Below, in pieces: positions 18,397 to 26,612 of a DNA stretch of 64,000 bases; position 1 is the first letter of the stretch, and each line of letters begins with the position of its first letter. The notes beneath the pieces were generated by a model that worked only from the letters and a program-made list of their open reading frames with translations, was not told the DNA's origin and made no database searches. Made by a program: the position numbers and the translations under genes. The stretch is from assembly GCF_003725995.1 (NCBI RefSeq), contig NZ_QIBX01000011.1, forward strand, positions 1-64,000, in the 5' to 3' direction. The DNA comes from Slackia equolifaciens (GTDB lineage: Bacteria; Actinomycetota; Coriobacteriia; Coriobacteriales; Eggerthellaceae).

Positions 18397-18674
18397 CTAC
18401 AGCAGATAACAATCGGGTTCGTCTTCTTCCATTCTGCGCACATTATCCCCGAACGCCGGAAGGACGAATTGAATTCCCCTCTTCTTGGCTCCCCGATTAC
18501 GCCTGCCTCCAAAAGGCGCTTCTTATAAATAGATGCAAAACTCGAGCTCTTTCGTATTCTGTCCATTATTTGCCAGAGTATCATCGTCGATTGTTTTCCG
18601 CCAGCCTCCACAGTAAGCCTAGATACCCCCAATCTCGTAGCGAGGAATCGACCTCGAATCATAACGTGCGACAT
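18397..18674 (-). pseudogene. Decayed C-terminal fragment of an AAA-family ATP-binding protein
   Basis: One frame encodes SFASIYKKRLLEAGVIGEPR followed by GEF; a different frame then continues QFVLPAFGDNVRRMEEDEPD and stops at 18397. Together they match the winged-helix end common in AAA-type ATP-binding proteins of actinobacteria and firmicutes (YKKRLLEAGVI...G.LQFALP.FG.YV). A frameshift at about 18470 separates the halves, and no Walker A or B sequence is found upstream, so only the tail remains. The 5' limit given is the ATG of the first frame and is arbitrary. Confidence 0.5.
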
Positions 18675-18853
18675 AGCACCTTTCTTCGACTTTTATCGAA
18701 CATCTTTGCTTTGTATTGGGTTATCTTTACTTTTATAAAACCTTCTTGACCTCCTTTGAATCCTTTTTGTTTGCCGAAACGCTGCGTTTGAACGTCTTGG
18801 AGCGTCCCATGTTCCCTCGCCCCAACCCGTCCCACGATAGCATTATTATACTC

Positions 18854-18865
18854 GAACATTCGTTC
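18854..18865. promoter_or_regulatory. LexA-like box upstream of the GyrI-like gene
   Basis: GAACATTCGTTC matches the Gram-positive/actinobacterial SOS box pattern GAAC-N4-GTTC exactly. It lies 68 bp upstream of the GyrI-like start. A TATGAT that could serve as a -10 follows at 18870 on the plus strand, and TATAAT lies on the opposite side for the minus strand. Binding is inferred from the motif only. Confidence 0.5.
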
Positions 18866-18933
18866 TAATTATGATATAGTGAACGTAAGACATCCTCGCC
18901 CAACTAGGACCGACTTGCGAAATGGAGGCCGCC

Positions 18934-19674
18934 ATGGCATTCGACTTCAAGAAGGAATACCGCGACCTGTACATGCCCAAAATGAAGCCGATGCTCATCG
19001 ATGTACCCGCCATGACCTTCGCGGCCGTCGCTGGCACGGGCAACCCCAATGAAGAGGGCGGAGCATATCAGCAGGCGCTCGGTCTTTTGTACGGGTTTTC
19101 ATACTCCGTGAAAATGTCCAAGATGGGAGACTGGCAACCTGAGGGGTATTTCGATTACGTTGTTCCACCGCTCGAAGGACTCTGGTGGGCAAGAGCAGGC
19201 GCCTTCGATGGCGCGTCCATTGCTAACAAAGACGCACTTTCCTGGGTCTCGCTCATCCGTCAACCCGATTTCGTAACGCCAGAGGTATTCAAGCGCATCT
19301 GCGAGCAGCTTGCCGCCAAAAAGCCAGAGCTCGCCTGCGCACTGAATCGCGGCGAGCTGCATCTGGTTCGTTTTGCAGAAGGACGCTGCGCTCAAATCAT
19401 GCACAAAGGGCCCTATGACGACGAGCCGGCAACCATCGCCAAGCTCTCCGCTTTCATTGCATCCGAAGGCCTTGCGCCGGACTTCACGGAAGGCGGCGAA
19501 TCACCCGAGGGGCACCTCGCAACAGCCGCCTTTGACGCCTCGGCAGCTTTGATGGCGCTTGACGCGCAGGGTGCCGCTCCAGCAATACGCCTTCACCATG
19601 AAATCTATTTGGGAGACCCGCGTCGCACCAAGCCCGAAAACCTTAAAACCGTCATCCGCCATCCGGTTCGTTAG
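18934..19674 (+). CDS. GyrI-like small-molecule-binding protein
   Basis: A 246-residue cytoplasmic protein of the stand-alone GyrI-like family. Recognised blocks: FDFKKEYRDLYMPK at the start, GNPNEEGGAYQQALGLLYG, YFDYVVPPLEGLWW, HKGPYDDEPATIAKL and the C-terminal HHEIYLGDPRRT with KTVIRHPVR. These proteins share the SOUL/AraC effector-binding fold and bind hydrophobic small molecules. The ATG at 18934 is preferred because GGAGG lies five bases upstream; the in-frame ATG at 18922 overlaps that site. An insert of about 25 residues (SPEGHLATAAFDASAAL) precedes the final block. The LexA-like box upstream recalls the SOS control of E. coli gyrI/sbmC. Confidence 0.88.
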   Translation: MAFDFKKEYRDLYMPKMKPMLIDVPAMTFAAVAGTGNPNEEGGAYQQALGLLYGFSYSVKMSKMGDWQPEGYFDYVVPPLEGLWWARAGAFDGASIANKDALSWVSLIRQPDFVTPEVFKRICEQLAAKKPELACALNRGELHLVRFAEGRCAQIMHKGPYDDEPATIAKLSAFIASEGLAPDFTEGGESPEGHLATAAFDASAALMALDAQGAAPAIRLHHEIYLGDPRRTKPENLKTVIRHPVR

Positions 19675-19805
19675 TGTTTGCGGGCGCTCCGTCAGGATTT
19701 GCGCAATTGCCAAAAGGATTTGCTGGGTTTACAGAGGACCATAAGAGACAATAGCGGCACCGAATCGTTTACGTCCACCTGTCTCGTATGACTAGAGGAG
19801 CGCCC

Positions 19806-20318
19806 ATGATCCAAGATAAACTGCTTGCCCTGCGCAAACGCAGCGGCATGAGCCAGCAGGAAGTGGCCGATACCGTTGGCGTCACGCGCCAGACCATCAG
19901 CAACTGGGAGCTCGGTCAGGGCTCGCCCACACTGGATAAAGCTGCCGAGCTTGCGCGCCTCTATGGAGTTTCACTCGACGATCTTGCGAGCGACGAGGTA
20001 GAAATCGTCACCCGCGAACGACGTGAGCGCAAGCACGATTTTCACATTCTCAAATCACTTGTGGGGAAAACTGCCACCCTAGAGCTCGCCGATAGCGTCG
20101 CCGACGACATCATTAAGCACGCCACCGTCTTAGACGTAAGCGATGGATGGATGCGCGTTAACTGTGACCAGAACACTGCGATGTTTGGCAGTCCCAAAAC
20201 GAAACGCAAACGCGTGATTCGGCTGATAGACTTCGCCGACATAACAGCGGTCATCGTGGAGTCTGATGCGCCGCCGAGCGGAATCGCGCAAACATCCCAA
20301 GAGAGCAATCTCGCCTGA
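19806..20318 (+). CDS. XRE-family regulator with C-terminal Sm-like domain
   Basis: A 170-residue protein. Residues 1-60 are a Cro/CI helix-turn-helix (RKRSGMSQQEVADTVGVTRQ, TISNWELGQGSPTLDKA). After a charged linker comes a small beta-rich domain (SLVGKTATLELADS...ATVLDVSDGWMRVNC...KRVIRLIDFADITAV) that resembles a short Sm-like barrel and is echoed in the membrane protein encoded at 20470. AGAGGAGCGCCC precedes the chosen ATG; an in-frame ATG 18 bp upstream lacks a site. Probably regulates itself and the following gene, from which it is separated by a direct-repeat region. Confidence 0.85.
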   Translation: MIQDKLLALRKRSGMSQQEVADTVGVTRQTISNWELGQGSPTLDKAAELARLYGVSLDDLASDEVEIVTRERRERKHDFHILKSLVGKTATLELADSVADDIIKHATVLDVSDGWMRVNCDQNTAMFGSPKTKRKRVIRLIDFADITAVIVESDAPPSGIAQTSQESNLA

Positions 20319-20323
20319 CCGCC

Positions 20324-20429
20324 CAATCGCCCAACTACAAACCCCACGGCAGAGGAACACTTCTGGGGATACATCCAAGGGCGCGACATCAGCAATCGCC
20401 CAACTACAAACTCCGCGGCAAAGAAACAC
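20324..20429 (+). repeat. Two 37-bp imperfect direct repeats
   Basis: Copies at 20324-20360 and 20393-20429 share CAATCGCCCAACTACAAAC and then differ at a few positions. They fill the gap between the XRE regulator and the Sm-like membrane protein. Iterated operators are one reading; a small duplication is the other. Confidence 0.8.
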
Positions 20430-20469
20430 GTCACCGCGGGATAGCGACCAACCGAATGGAGAAACAATC

Positions 20470-20859
20470 ATGGAAGACATCGGATACGTGTTCAGCTTGG
20501 CAACCTTCGCCATGGTGGTTGCCCTGTGGTCTACGATGGCAACCAAAAAGGATATCCGAAAAATCATCGATCGCGAAAGCGGTCGACCAGGAGAAATGCG
20601 CGCCCTGCTCGAATCGCGCAAAGGTCGCACATTGAGCCTCAACCTGGTCGATGCGTCGCTCGCGGCAAACGGCACCCAACTCAAGGGCACGCTCATCGAC
20701 ATCGATGACGAATGGGCGCTTTTTGACACTCCGCTCAAGAAAGGCAAACAATCCCCGAAGCGCGACGAATCAACGCCGAACGACGAATCCCGACATGCCG
20801 AATCGCAGCTCGTTGCCATCCGCCTGGAAAGCATCCAAAGCATCGAGGAGAACGATTAG
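20470..20859 (+). CDS. Small membrane-anchored Sm-like protein
   Basis: A 129-residue protein starting MEDIGYVFSLATFAMVVALW, a single N-terminal transmembrane helix, followed by a cytoplasmic part with LLESRKGRTLSLNLVDASLA, GTLIDIDDEWALFDT and LVAIRLESIQSIEEND. The pattern of a GKT/GRT.L.L strand, an ID-DW/EW turn and a final IRL...I strand parallels the C-terminal domain of the XRE protein just upstream, suggesting shared ancestry or a common ligand. The start is the ATG at 20470; the frame is open upstream through the repeats but without a site. Function unknown. Confidence 0.7.
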   Translation: MEDIGYVFSLATFAMVVALWSTMATKKDIRKIIDRESGRPGEMRALLESRKGRTLSLNLVDASLAANGTQLKGTLIDIDDEWALFDTPLKKGKQSPKRDESTPNDESRHAESQLVAIRLESIQSIEEND

Positions 20860-20938
20860 ATTTAACCTGGAGGAATGGACAGCCCTTCATTCCCCTCCTT
20901 CGCGCATGCCCCTCTGCGAGCGTACAAGCAAATCCGGC

Positions 20939-21220
20939 AAAAACGCCATTATTATCGACTTATGAACTCCGCGTACATGCTTATTCGCAAGTCAGCCACC
21001 AAAGCCAGCCACTGAAATCGGGGATGGCGAATACCTCATAACATTTGACCTGGGAAAACGCTGAAAGGAATCCTGGTTCCCACCTCCTTTTCGCTTTCGT
21101 GGCACAAGTCGTGCACGTAATAGCATCCCATTTGAGGCATGTGGAGTTCACAACTCGAAAATAATGGCGTTTTCTCGCGAATCAGATGTACTGAGAGTTC
21201 ACAAGTGGAGAAAAATGGCA
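20939..21220. repeat. Intergenic element E: inverted arms around ATTTGACCTGG core
   Basis: This lies in the 744-bp gap 20860-21603. One forward arm (20939-20970, AAAAACGCCATTATTATCGA then TTATGAACTCC) faces two inverted arms (21143-21174, GGAGTTCACAACTCGAAAAT then AATGGCGTTTTC; and 21195-21220, GAGTTCACAAGTGGAGAAAA then ATGGC). The core ATTTGACCTGGGAAAACG is at 21043-21060, between them. Same layout as elements A, B, C, D and G in other gaps. Confidence 0.65.
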
Positions 21221-21369
21221 CCCGACACAGAATGAGCCACAGGTACAACCCGCCTCGATCCTACCCGCCTGACTTGCAATCCAGGCTACCGCGATTTCCG
21301 CCGCTTTGTTCGCCACTAGCGGCAGGAATGGCTCATACCACAGCCACGTTCGCAGCGGCACCCCAAGCC

Positions 21370-21458
21370 CGCAGCCCTACCCACCGCAGCATCCAAACGC
21401 CGCAACCACGTTCATTGCAGCATCCAAGCTTCGCAGCCCTACCCACCGCAGCATCCAA
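21370..21458 (+). repeat. Short repeats rich in GCAGCATCCAA
   Basis: A 27-bp unit beginning CGCAGCCCTACCCACCGCAG is perfectly repeated at 21370-21396 and 21432-21458. Related fragments (GCAGCATCCAA, CCACGTTCG) are scattered from about 21335 to 21540, upstream of the YqhA-like gene. A long open frame crosses this stretch but its composition is repeat-driven and not protein-like. Confidence 0.75.
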
Positions 21459-21603
21459 GCTTCGAAGCCACGTTCGCGCAGCACCCAGACCTCTCAGCCC
21501 TGCCCACCGCAGCACCCCAAACGCCGCATTCCAATACGCCACGACACCCCAAGCGCCATCGGGTACAATGAGGAAGAGAACCTCGTGCATCGAAGGAGCC
21601 CTC

Positions 21604-22158
21604 ATGGCAAAAATCGAAATCCATGAACCCGAATGCGAAGATTGCGCCGCTGCTAAGGCCGAGGCGCGCAAAGAGCGCCGCTATGCCGCACGTGCGCATC
21701 GCATTGCCGGTCAAACACGCTTCATCACCGCCATTCCTTGCGTAGGCCTCTTCATCGCCGCCATCGCGCTCACCATCTCCACGCTTATCTCCACGATACA
21801 GGTGACCATCGAGGTGGCGCAGGGGCATGTAGGCATGCAGGACATGCTGGTGGACTATATCGAATACGCCGACTTCTTCCTCCTTGCCGTCGTTCTATAC
21901 ATCATGTCCATCGGCCTGTACTCGCTGTTCATCGACCACGACATCGACATGCCGGCATGGCTGAAAATCGATACGCTCGACGACCTGAAAGAACTGCTGG
22001 TGGGCGTAATCGGCGTAGTGATGGCCGTGTATTTCCTAGGCCGCCTGATCCACGGCACCGAACCGCTCGACTTGCTGTTCATAGGCCTGAGCACCGCCGC
22101 CGTAATCGTGGCGCTCGCCTACTTCGTAAAACACGTCATCTCAAGTCACGGGGAGTAG
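21604..22158 (+). CDS. YqhA/UPF0114-like membrane protein
   Basis: A 184-residue protein. After a charged N-terminal segment (HEPECEDCAAAKAEARKERR, with two close Cys) come four hydrophobic helices at about residues 38-62, 85-105, 128-148 and 155-175. The segment FLLAVVLYIMSIGLYSLFI plus LPAW-like MPAWLKIDTLDDLKELLVGV is the signature of the YqhA/UPF0114 family of inner-membrane proteins of unknown role. CGAAGGAGCCCTC precedes the ATG, setting the start inside a longer open frame. Confidence 0.85.
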   Translation: MAKIEIHEPECEDCAAAKAEARKERRYAARAHRIAGQTRFITAIPCVGLFIAAIALTISTLISTIQVTIEVAQGHVGMQDMLVDYIEYADFFLLAVVLYIMSIGLYSLFIDHDIDMPAWLKIDTLDDLKELLVGVIGVVMAVYFLGRLIHGTEPLDLLFIGLSTAAVIVALAYFVKHVISSHGE

Positions 22159-22282
22159 CGCCAGGCGGAACCGCCTCCGTATCGTTTCGTTTGCGGAAGA
22201 TGGGCAATCGGTCGCAAACGGCGTCTCGAACTTTGCTCCAAGCATTACGCCTGGCCATAAAACGTAATCAAAGAAGGCTGCC

Positions 22283-22681
22283 ATGTATGCAAACAAAGAT
22301 GATCTTGCGCGTTTCTTCGCTACGATGCCGGAGATGATTCCGACATACGAGCGCCTTGAACAGCGCATCAACGAAATATGCGGCGAACAGGTTGACGTGC
22401 GCGTGCAGAAGTCGCAAATCGCGTTTTTTGACAAGCATGGATTTACCTGGGCGTCGCTGCCCATCCGCCGGCGCAAAGGCTGGCCGGAGAAGTGCCTGGT
22501 GGTGACGTTTGGGCTGGAATATCGCAAGGAATCGCCCCGCATCGCCGTTGCCGTGGAGCCCTACCCTCATCGCTGGACGCATCACGTGCTCGCGCAAACG
22601 CCCGATGCCATAGATGACGAGCTCATGGCTTGGATTGAAGAGTCGCACCGGTTCTCGCTGGCAAAGCGACGACGCACGTAA
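22283..22681 (+). CDS. DUF5655 domain protein
   Basis: A 132-residue cytoplasmic protein recognised by VDVRVQKSQIAFFDKHGFTW, VVTFGLEYRKESPRIA and VEPYPHRWTHHVL, which are typical of the DUF5655 family, also found as the C-terminal part of other small proteins. Length fits a single domain. AAGAAGG precedes the ATG. Function of the family is unknown. It lies alone, with 124 bp before it and a hairpin-rich gap after it (GGTTTTCGGCG/CGCCGAAA near 22751-22783). Confidence 0.85.
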   Translation: MYANKDDLARFFATMPEMIPTYERLEQRINEICGEQVDVRVQKSQIAFFDKHGFTWASLPIRRRKGWPEKCLVVTFGLEYRKESPRIAVAVEPYPHRWTHHVLAQTPDAIDDELMAWIEESHRFSLAKRRRT

Positions 22682-22972
22682 AAGCCGCGCGATTGGACAC
22701 GCAGAACCTACGCATCCGAGTTTTCGGCACCCGCTTTCCGTGCGCTTAGGTTTTCGGCGTTTCGCGCAAAACCGCCGAAATCATGCACTTGTTCCAACGT
22801 TGGCTACAATGAGTTCATCCAGGCGCAAGATTACCCGGCGATCCGATACAGGGATTTCGCATGGGACGAGGCGAGGTTCGCTGGCTAAGGACGCGCGCCC
22901 TAATCGTTGGTGGGTACAGCTTTACGTACGTCCATGAGCGAGATGGTCAATATTAGAGAGCAAGGGATGCAC

Positions 22973-24442
22973 ATGCGAGACGCGAAATCCATTGACGGCA
23001 GAGGTCCAGTTGCACTATCGCGGGTAACCTATGCCCTCAACCTTTGCGACGTCGCACCGGCAAAGCTCAACGTGTCGGAACTAGTCGCATCCGCCGAACG
23101 GCATCTCTGCTCGCAACTGGGCCGCATCGAAGCCGGCGAGATTCGTTGCGAAGCATTCAATACCCAACACGAATGCGTCGAAAGCCAATGCGAAAAAGCT
23201 GCAGAATGGCATGGTGTCACCGAGAGCCAATGCGAAGACCCTATAGCTCGGCGCGGTGTCGCCGGGTGCCAGTGCGAAGGCCCCATAGCTCGGCATAGTG
23301 CCACCGAGAGCCAGTGCGGCGGAGCTGCAGCTTGGCGCGATTCCGTCGAGAGCCAGCGCGAAGGCGGTATAGCTCGGCGCGATGCCACCGAGAGCCAACG
23401 CGAAGATGCCGCGACTCGACACGGCAACAACGAGACCCCGCATGAAGAAATGGACTTGCGCGAGCACCCGTGCGATAGGCCTCTTCCTACGATATCGCGC
23501 ATTTATGCCGGGTCATACTGCTGTGAGCGCTCATTTCTCAGCATTCCCGACAAAGATGCCTCTGAGCTGGGGCTATTCTGCAGCACAAACGGCATCGCCC
23601 TCACGCTCGTCATGCCCTCGCCTCTCGAATCCATGCGCGAAGCCGTCTATCGCAAAGCGCGACATCTCATACGCAGCCTGGGACAATCCCTTGACGAAAT
23701 ATGCGTGAACGACATCGGTACGCTCACGCGCGCCATTGGAACGCACGAAAATTGGGCGATTACACGAAATGCCACCGAGACAGAAAGCGCCCCGTCTCGA
23801 GGCGACGCACTCGCGGAGGCGGGCGCACTCGACGGCGCGTCGGCGAGCGACCTGCCGCCCTCTCGACGCAACGCGCTCACGGAGTCGGGCGTGCCTGTCA
23901 AACTTGCGACATCCGCAGACATCCCAACGCGCACGCACCAAACCACGCCCCCGACCATGCCTGAATTGGGCATCGTCGCTGGACGACTTTTCTTCAAGCA
24001 GCAACGCGACCCACGCACGCCGGAGGCCATCATGCCATCGCACATAAGCGCCGCAAGCCTCGACCTCGAGCACGAGGTCGGCACGCTCTCCTGCATAGAA
24101 ACCGACCTTGCCTTCACACGGCTCCATGTAGATGCCTCGATTCCCAAGAGCTGCACGATAGCCCTTCACTACCCGTTCACCCTGGTCAGCCGTATGCGCG
24201 TATGCCAGTTCGCACATGATTCGAACCCCGCATCTCCCTTCACGGCGACCGCTCCCTGTCACCTCGAATGCCGACACGCAATGATGGAGTACCGCACGCA
24301 CGAAGGCGCTCGGTTCTACAAGGCAGGCAAAGCGATCATGGCGCCGGCCGGTGCATCGTTGCGTGATGCGATACGGGCGCTCCCCGCCGACCGCTCGATA
24401 CGGATCGTTTGGCAGCCCAGCTTCGAGGAGGTCGCACGATGA
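22973..24442 (+). CDS. Repeat-containing partner of the U32 gene, unrecognised
   Basis: About 489 residues, overlapping the U32 start by four bases (ATGA), so the two are translationally coupled. After a non-repetitive N-terminal part come six tandem 14-residue repeats (about residues 64-150; units like VTESQCEDPIARRG, ATESQREDAATRHG), then a compact domain (IPDKDASELGLFCSTNGIAL), a second low-complexity stretch (PSRGDALAEAGALDG / PSRRNALTESG) and a C-terminal domain with ELGIVAGRLFFKQQ, SRMRVCQFAHD and APCHLECRHAM, where clustered Cys could bind a metal or Fe-S centre. No signal peptide. I do not recognise the family. The start at 22973 is chosen for AAGGG upstream; other in-frame ATGs lie within 70 bp. 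Confidence 0.65.
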   Translation: MRDAKSIDGRGPVALSRVTYALNLCDVAPAKLNVSELVASAERHLCSQLGRIEAGEIRCEAFNTQHECVESQCEKAAEWHGVTESQCEDPIARRGVAGCQCEGPIARHSATESQCGGAAAWRDSVESQREGGIARRDATESQREDAATRHGNNETPHEEMDLREHPCDRPLPTISRIYAGSYCCERSFLSIPDKDASELGLFCSTNGIALTLVMPSPLESMREAVYRKARHLIRSLGQSLDEICVNDIGTLTRAIGTHENWAITRNATETESAPSRGDALAEAGALDGASASDLPPSRRNALTESGVPVKLATSADIPTRTHQTTPPTMPELGIVAGRLFFKQQRDPRTPEAIMPSHISAASLDLEHEVGTLSCIETDLAFTRLHVDASIPKSCTIALHYPFTLVSRMRVCQFAHDSNPASPFTATAPCHLECRHAMMEYRTHEGARFYKAGKAIMAPAGASLRDAIRALPADRSIRIVWQPSFEEVAR

Positions 24443-25611
24443 AAATTCTCGCACCGCTCGCTTCGCTCGAGCCTGGCGCAATCGAAGCACGCTATCAAGC
24501 AGGCGCCCGAGAGCTCTACTTTGGGCTTGCCAGCGCTGCTTGGACACGCCGATTCGGCCCCTATTGCAACCTCAATCGCATGTCCGACTTCGGATCGCGA
24601 GCGAATACCATCGACGAGAAGCAGGCCGCAGATGCGACGCGCAGCATCCACGCGGCACAATGCTCAGCGTTTGTCACGCTCAACGCCGGGCTTTACGAAG
24701 CCGAACAGCTGACATACCTGAGAAAGCTGTGCCAAACCCTGGCAGAAGGCAAAGCATGCGCCGGCACCGCAGACGGCATGACGGGCGGCGCACAAGGCGA
24801 TACGCAGCGCGAGAACGCTCGCATGACGAACGTCGCAGGAGACGGCGCGAATCGCAAAGACGCTGCCGCGACAAGCGAAGCGAGCGCGATCAAAGCGGAG
24901 CGGAGCAATGGCGATGCCGCCGTCAGCCACAAACGAAGAGGCACGAATGCGCCCGACGGCGTAATCGTATCGACGCGCGCCCTGGGGCGCATCGTGGCCG
25001 AAGCGGGCCTCTCCCCCGTTGCAAGCACCATGCTCGATGCCTGCAACGCAGATGTGGTCCGAACACTGCGCGATGCGGGGTTCAAGCGTATTATCGTGCC
25101 TCGCGAGATGTCGCTCGACGAAATCGGCATGCTCACGGCCGCGTTCCCCGACGTGGAGTTCGAGGCGTTCCTGATGCGCGACGGCTGCATGTTCAGCGAT
25201 TCGCACTGCTTCACCCGTCACCTGCCGGGCCATGGGGCGCTTTGCGGCACGCTGCGCATGAGCGAGCGTCGTTTCGTGAGAGCGAAAGACGCACAGGGGT
25301 TCGCAGACGTCCACAACAGCGAGCTTACCGACGAACTCTACCGCAGCTTCCATATGAAACGCGCCTGCGGGCTTTGCGCGATCTACCGTCTCCTTCATAT
25401 GGGCATAGCGGCGGTGAAGATCGTAGGACGCGCCGACAACGAGCAGGAGCTCCTGGACGATATCGCGCTCGTGCAGCGTAACCTCGACATCGCGCAAACG
25501 GCCCCAAGCGAGCAGGCGTATCTGAACGCAATGGAATTCCCGCCCGATCGCGCCGCCACATGCAAGCTGGGGCTTAACTGCTACTACCCCGAGGTTCGCT
25601 TTCCTCTCTAG
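24439..25611 (+). CDS. Peptidase U32 family protein
   Basis: A 390-residue protein of the U32 (collagenase-like) superfamily, now known to include RNA and quinone hydroxylation factors such as RlhA, TrhP and UbiU. Recognised by MKILAPLASLEPGAIEARYQ, AGARELYFGLAS, FKRIIVPREMSLDEI, FEAFLMRDGCMF and GHGALCGT. The pattern of Cys (DGCMFSDSHC, ALCGT, plus RACGLC) fits the Fe-S ligand region. A 65-residue low-complexity insertion (about residues 111-175, acidic and Ala-rich, with DGMTGGAQGD) interrupts the barrel. The ATG overlaps the stop of the upstream partner. Which U32 activity it has cannot be read from sequence. Confidence 0.85.
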   Translation: MKILAPLASLEPGAIEARYQAGARELYFGLASAAWTRRFGPYCNLNRMSDFGSRANTIDEKQAADATRSIHAAQCSAFVTLNAGLYEAEQLTYLRKLCQTLAEGKACAGTADGMTGGAQGDTQRENARMTNVAGDGANRKDAAATSEASAIKAERSNGDAAVSHKRRGTNAPDGVIVSTRALGRIVAEAGLSPVASTMLDACNADVVRTLRDAGFKRIIVPREMSLDEIGMLTAAFPDVEFEAFLMRDGCMFSDSHCFTRHLPGHGALCGTLRMSERRFVRAKDAQGFADVHNSELTDELYRSFHMKRACGLCAIYRLLHMGIAAVKIVGRADNEQELLDDIALVQRNLDIAQTAPSEQAYLNAMEFPPDRAATCKLGLNCYYPEVRFPL

Positions 25612-25641
25612 GCCGCGCGCCGAACACGATACGAGAAACGC

Positions 25642-25671
25642 AAAGCGGCCCGGCAATCACCGGGCCGCTTT
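25642..25671 (+). terminator. Terminator after the U32 gene
   Basis: A strong GC stem AAAGCGGCCCGG/CCGGGCCGCTTT begins 30 bp after the U32 stop, followed by TCGGCTTTCTT. Confidence 0.8.
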
Positions 25672-25707
25672 CGGCTTTCTTGATGGCACCCACCGAAGTG
25701 TGGATGA

Positions 25708-25848
25708 AAAAGACGGCGGTTTGCTGCAGTTTTCGTGCGCCTCCTAAAGTAGCCCAATCGGCGCGAGGTCGTGACCTGGGGAAACGCGAAGTCGAACGGC
25801 GGTGTACTCGGGGCATTCCTCGAAAACTGCAGCAAACCGCCGTCTTTT
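25708..25848. repeat. Intergenic element D: perfect 28-bp inverted repeat with CCTGG core
   Basis: Arms at 25708-25735 (AAAAGACGGCGGTTTGCTGC then AGTTTTCG) and 25821-25848 are perfect inverse complements, 85 bp apart. The core TCGTGACCTGGGGAAACG is at 25770-25787 between them. Located in the convergent gap between the U32 gene and the GNAT gene. Confidence 0.85.
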
Positions 25849-25928
25849 ACTCGCAGCACCTCTAATCCGAGCTAAACACGCCGAAAATACCTTCGAATGC
25901 GCGAACCAGCCGTTTCGAAGAGCTTGTG

Positions 25929-26612
25929 CTAAGCGCGCGGAAAGAACCTCTCATCATAGCGAGCGAGCCGCCCCTGATACGCTTCGCGCGACATCGAGCA
26001 CAGCACCAGATCCCAATATTTTCCTTCGTAGTACCGGTACTCAGGCAAGCGGGCTTCTTCGACGAAGCCCGCTTTCATATTGCCCTGAAGGCTTGCGGTG
26101 TTGAACCCATACACGGCGGAATACACCTTGCGCAGCGGATACGAGCGAAACAGCAGACCGATGAAATGAGCGGCCGCCAACGCACCCGCACCCGTCGAAC
26201 GATAGCCGTGCGCAATATGCACGCAGATGCGGCAGTGCCCGTCATCGGGCCGGTAGTCGTAGGCATATACAAACCCCACCGGTTTACCCGTATCGGACGC
26301 ATGCACCACATAAAACTCCAGGTAGTTGCCGCGACACTGACTCAAGAGCCACGCTTCAAAATCCACTTCGGTATTTATATGCACATTGGGAAGAATCAGG
26401 TACCGATTGCTCGGATCCATCATCTCGCGATAGAGCCACGGTGCATGCCGCTGTATGCACAGCTTCTCGAACACGAGCGGCGTGTGGCTTCGCGCGCGGG
26501 TGCTCCCGCTCTTCGCAGCCCTCTGCCCCGTGTCTTTCGCCTCAATGCCCCCGTCGGGCATCGGCATACGTGCGCCGATGCCCTTCGTGCCATTATCCGG
26601 CGAAGCGTTCAT
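25929..26612 (-). CDS. GNAT-family N-acetyltransferase of the peptide-rSAM cassette
   Basis: A 227-residue protein. After a flexible N-terminal stretch of about 45 residues it has a GNAT fold: LCIQRHAPWLYREMMDPSNR, FYVVHASDTGKPVGFVYAYD, HIAHGYRSTGAGALAAAHFI in the acetyl-CoA loop position, and VYGFNTASLQGNMKAGFVEE near the end, which is typical of RimJ/RimL-like enzymes. The ATG at 26612 is preceded by AAGGAG and overlaps the last 20 bp of the radical SAM gene, so the two are coupled. It probably acetylates an amine in the same pathway as the rSAM enzyme; the target (peptide, amino acid or intermediate) is unknown. Confidence 0.88.
   Translation of the reverse strand: MNASPDNGTKGIGARMPMPDGGIEAKDTGQRAAKSGSTRARSHTPLVFEKLCIQRHAPWLYREMMDPSNRYLILPNVHINTEVDFEAWLLSQCRGNYLEFYVVHASDTGKPVGFVYAYDYRPDDGHCRICVHIAHGYRSTGAGALAAAHFIGLLFRSYPLRKVYSAVYGFNTASLQGNMKAGFVEEARLPEYRYYEGKYWDLVLCSMSREAYQGRLARYDERFFPRA

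Noticed and set aside
18659-18859. 66-codon minus-strand frame MFEYNNAIVG
   Set aside because: Its start codon lies inside the LexA-like box/promoter area, it has no ribosome binding site, and the sequence is not protein-like.
22751-22783. Hairpin GGTTTTCGGCG...CGCCGAAA as another CCTGG element
   Set aside because: It lacks the CCTGG core and long arms; could be a simple hairpin downstream of the DUF5655 gene.
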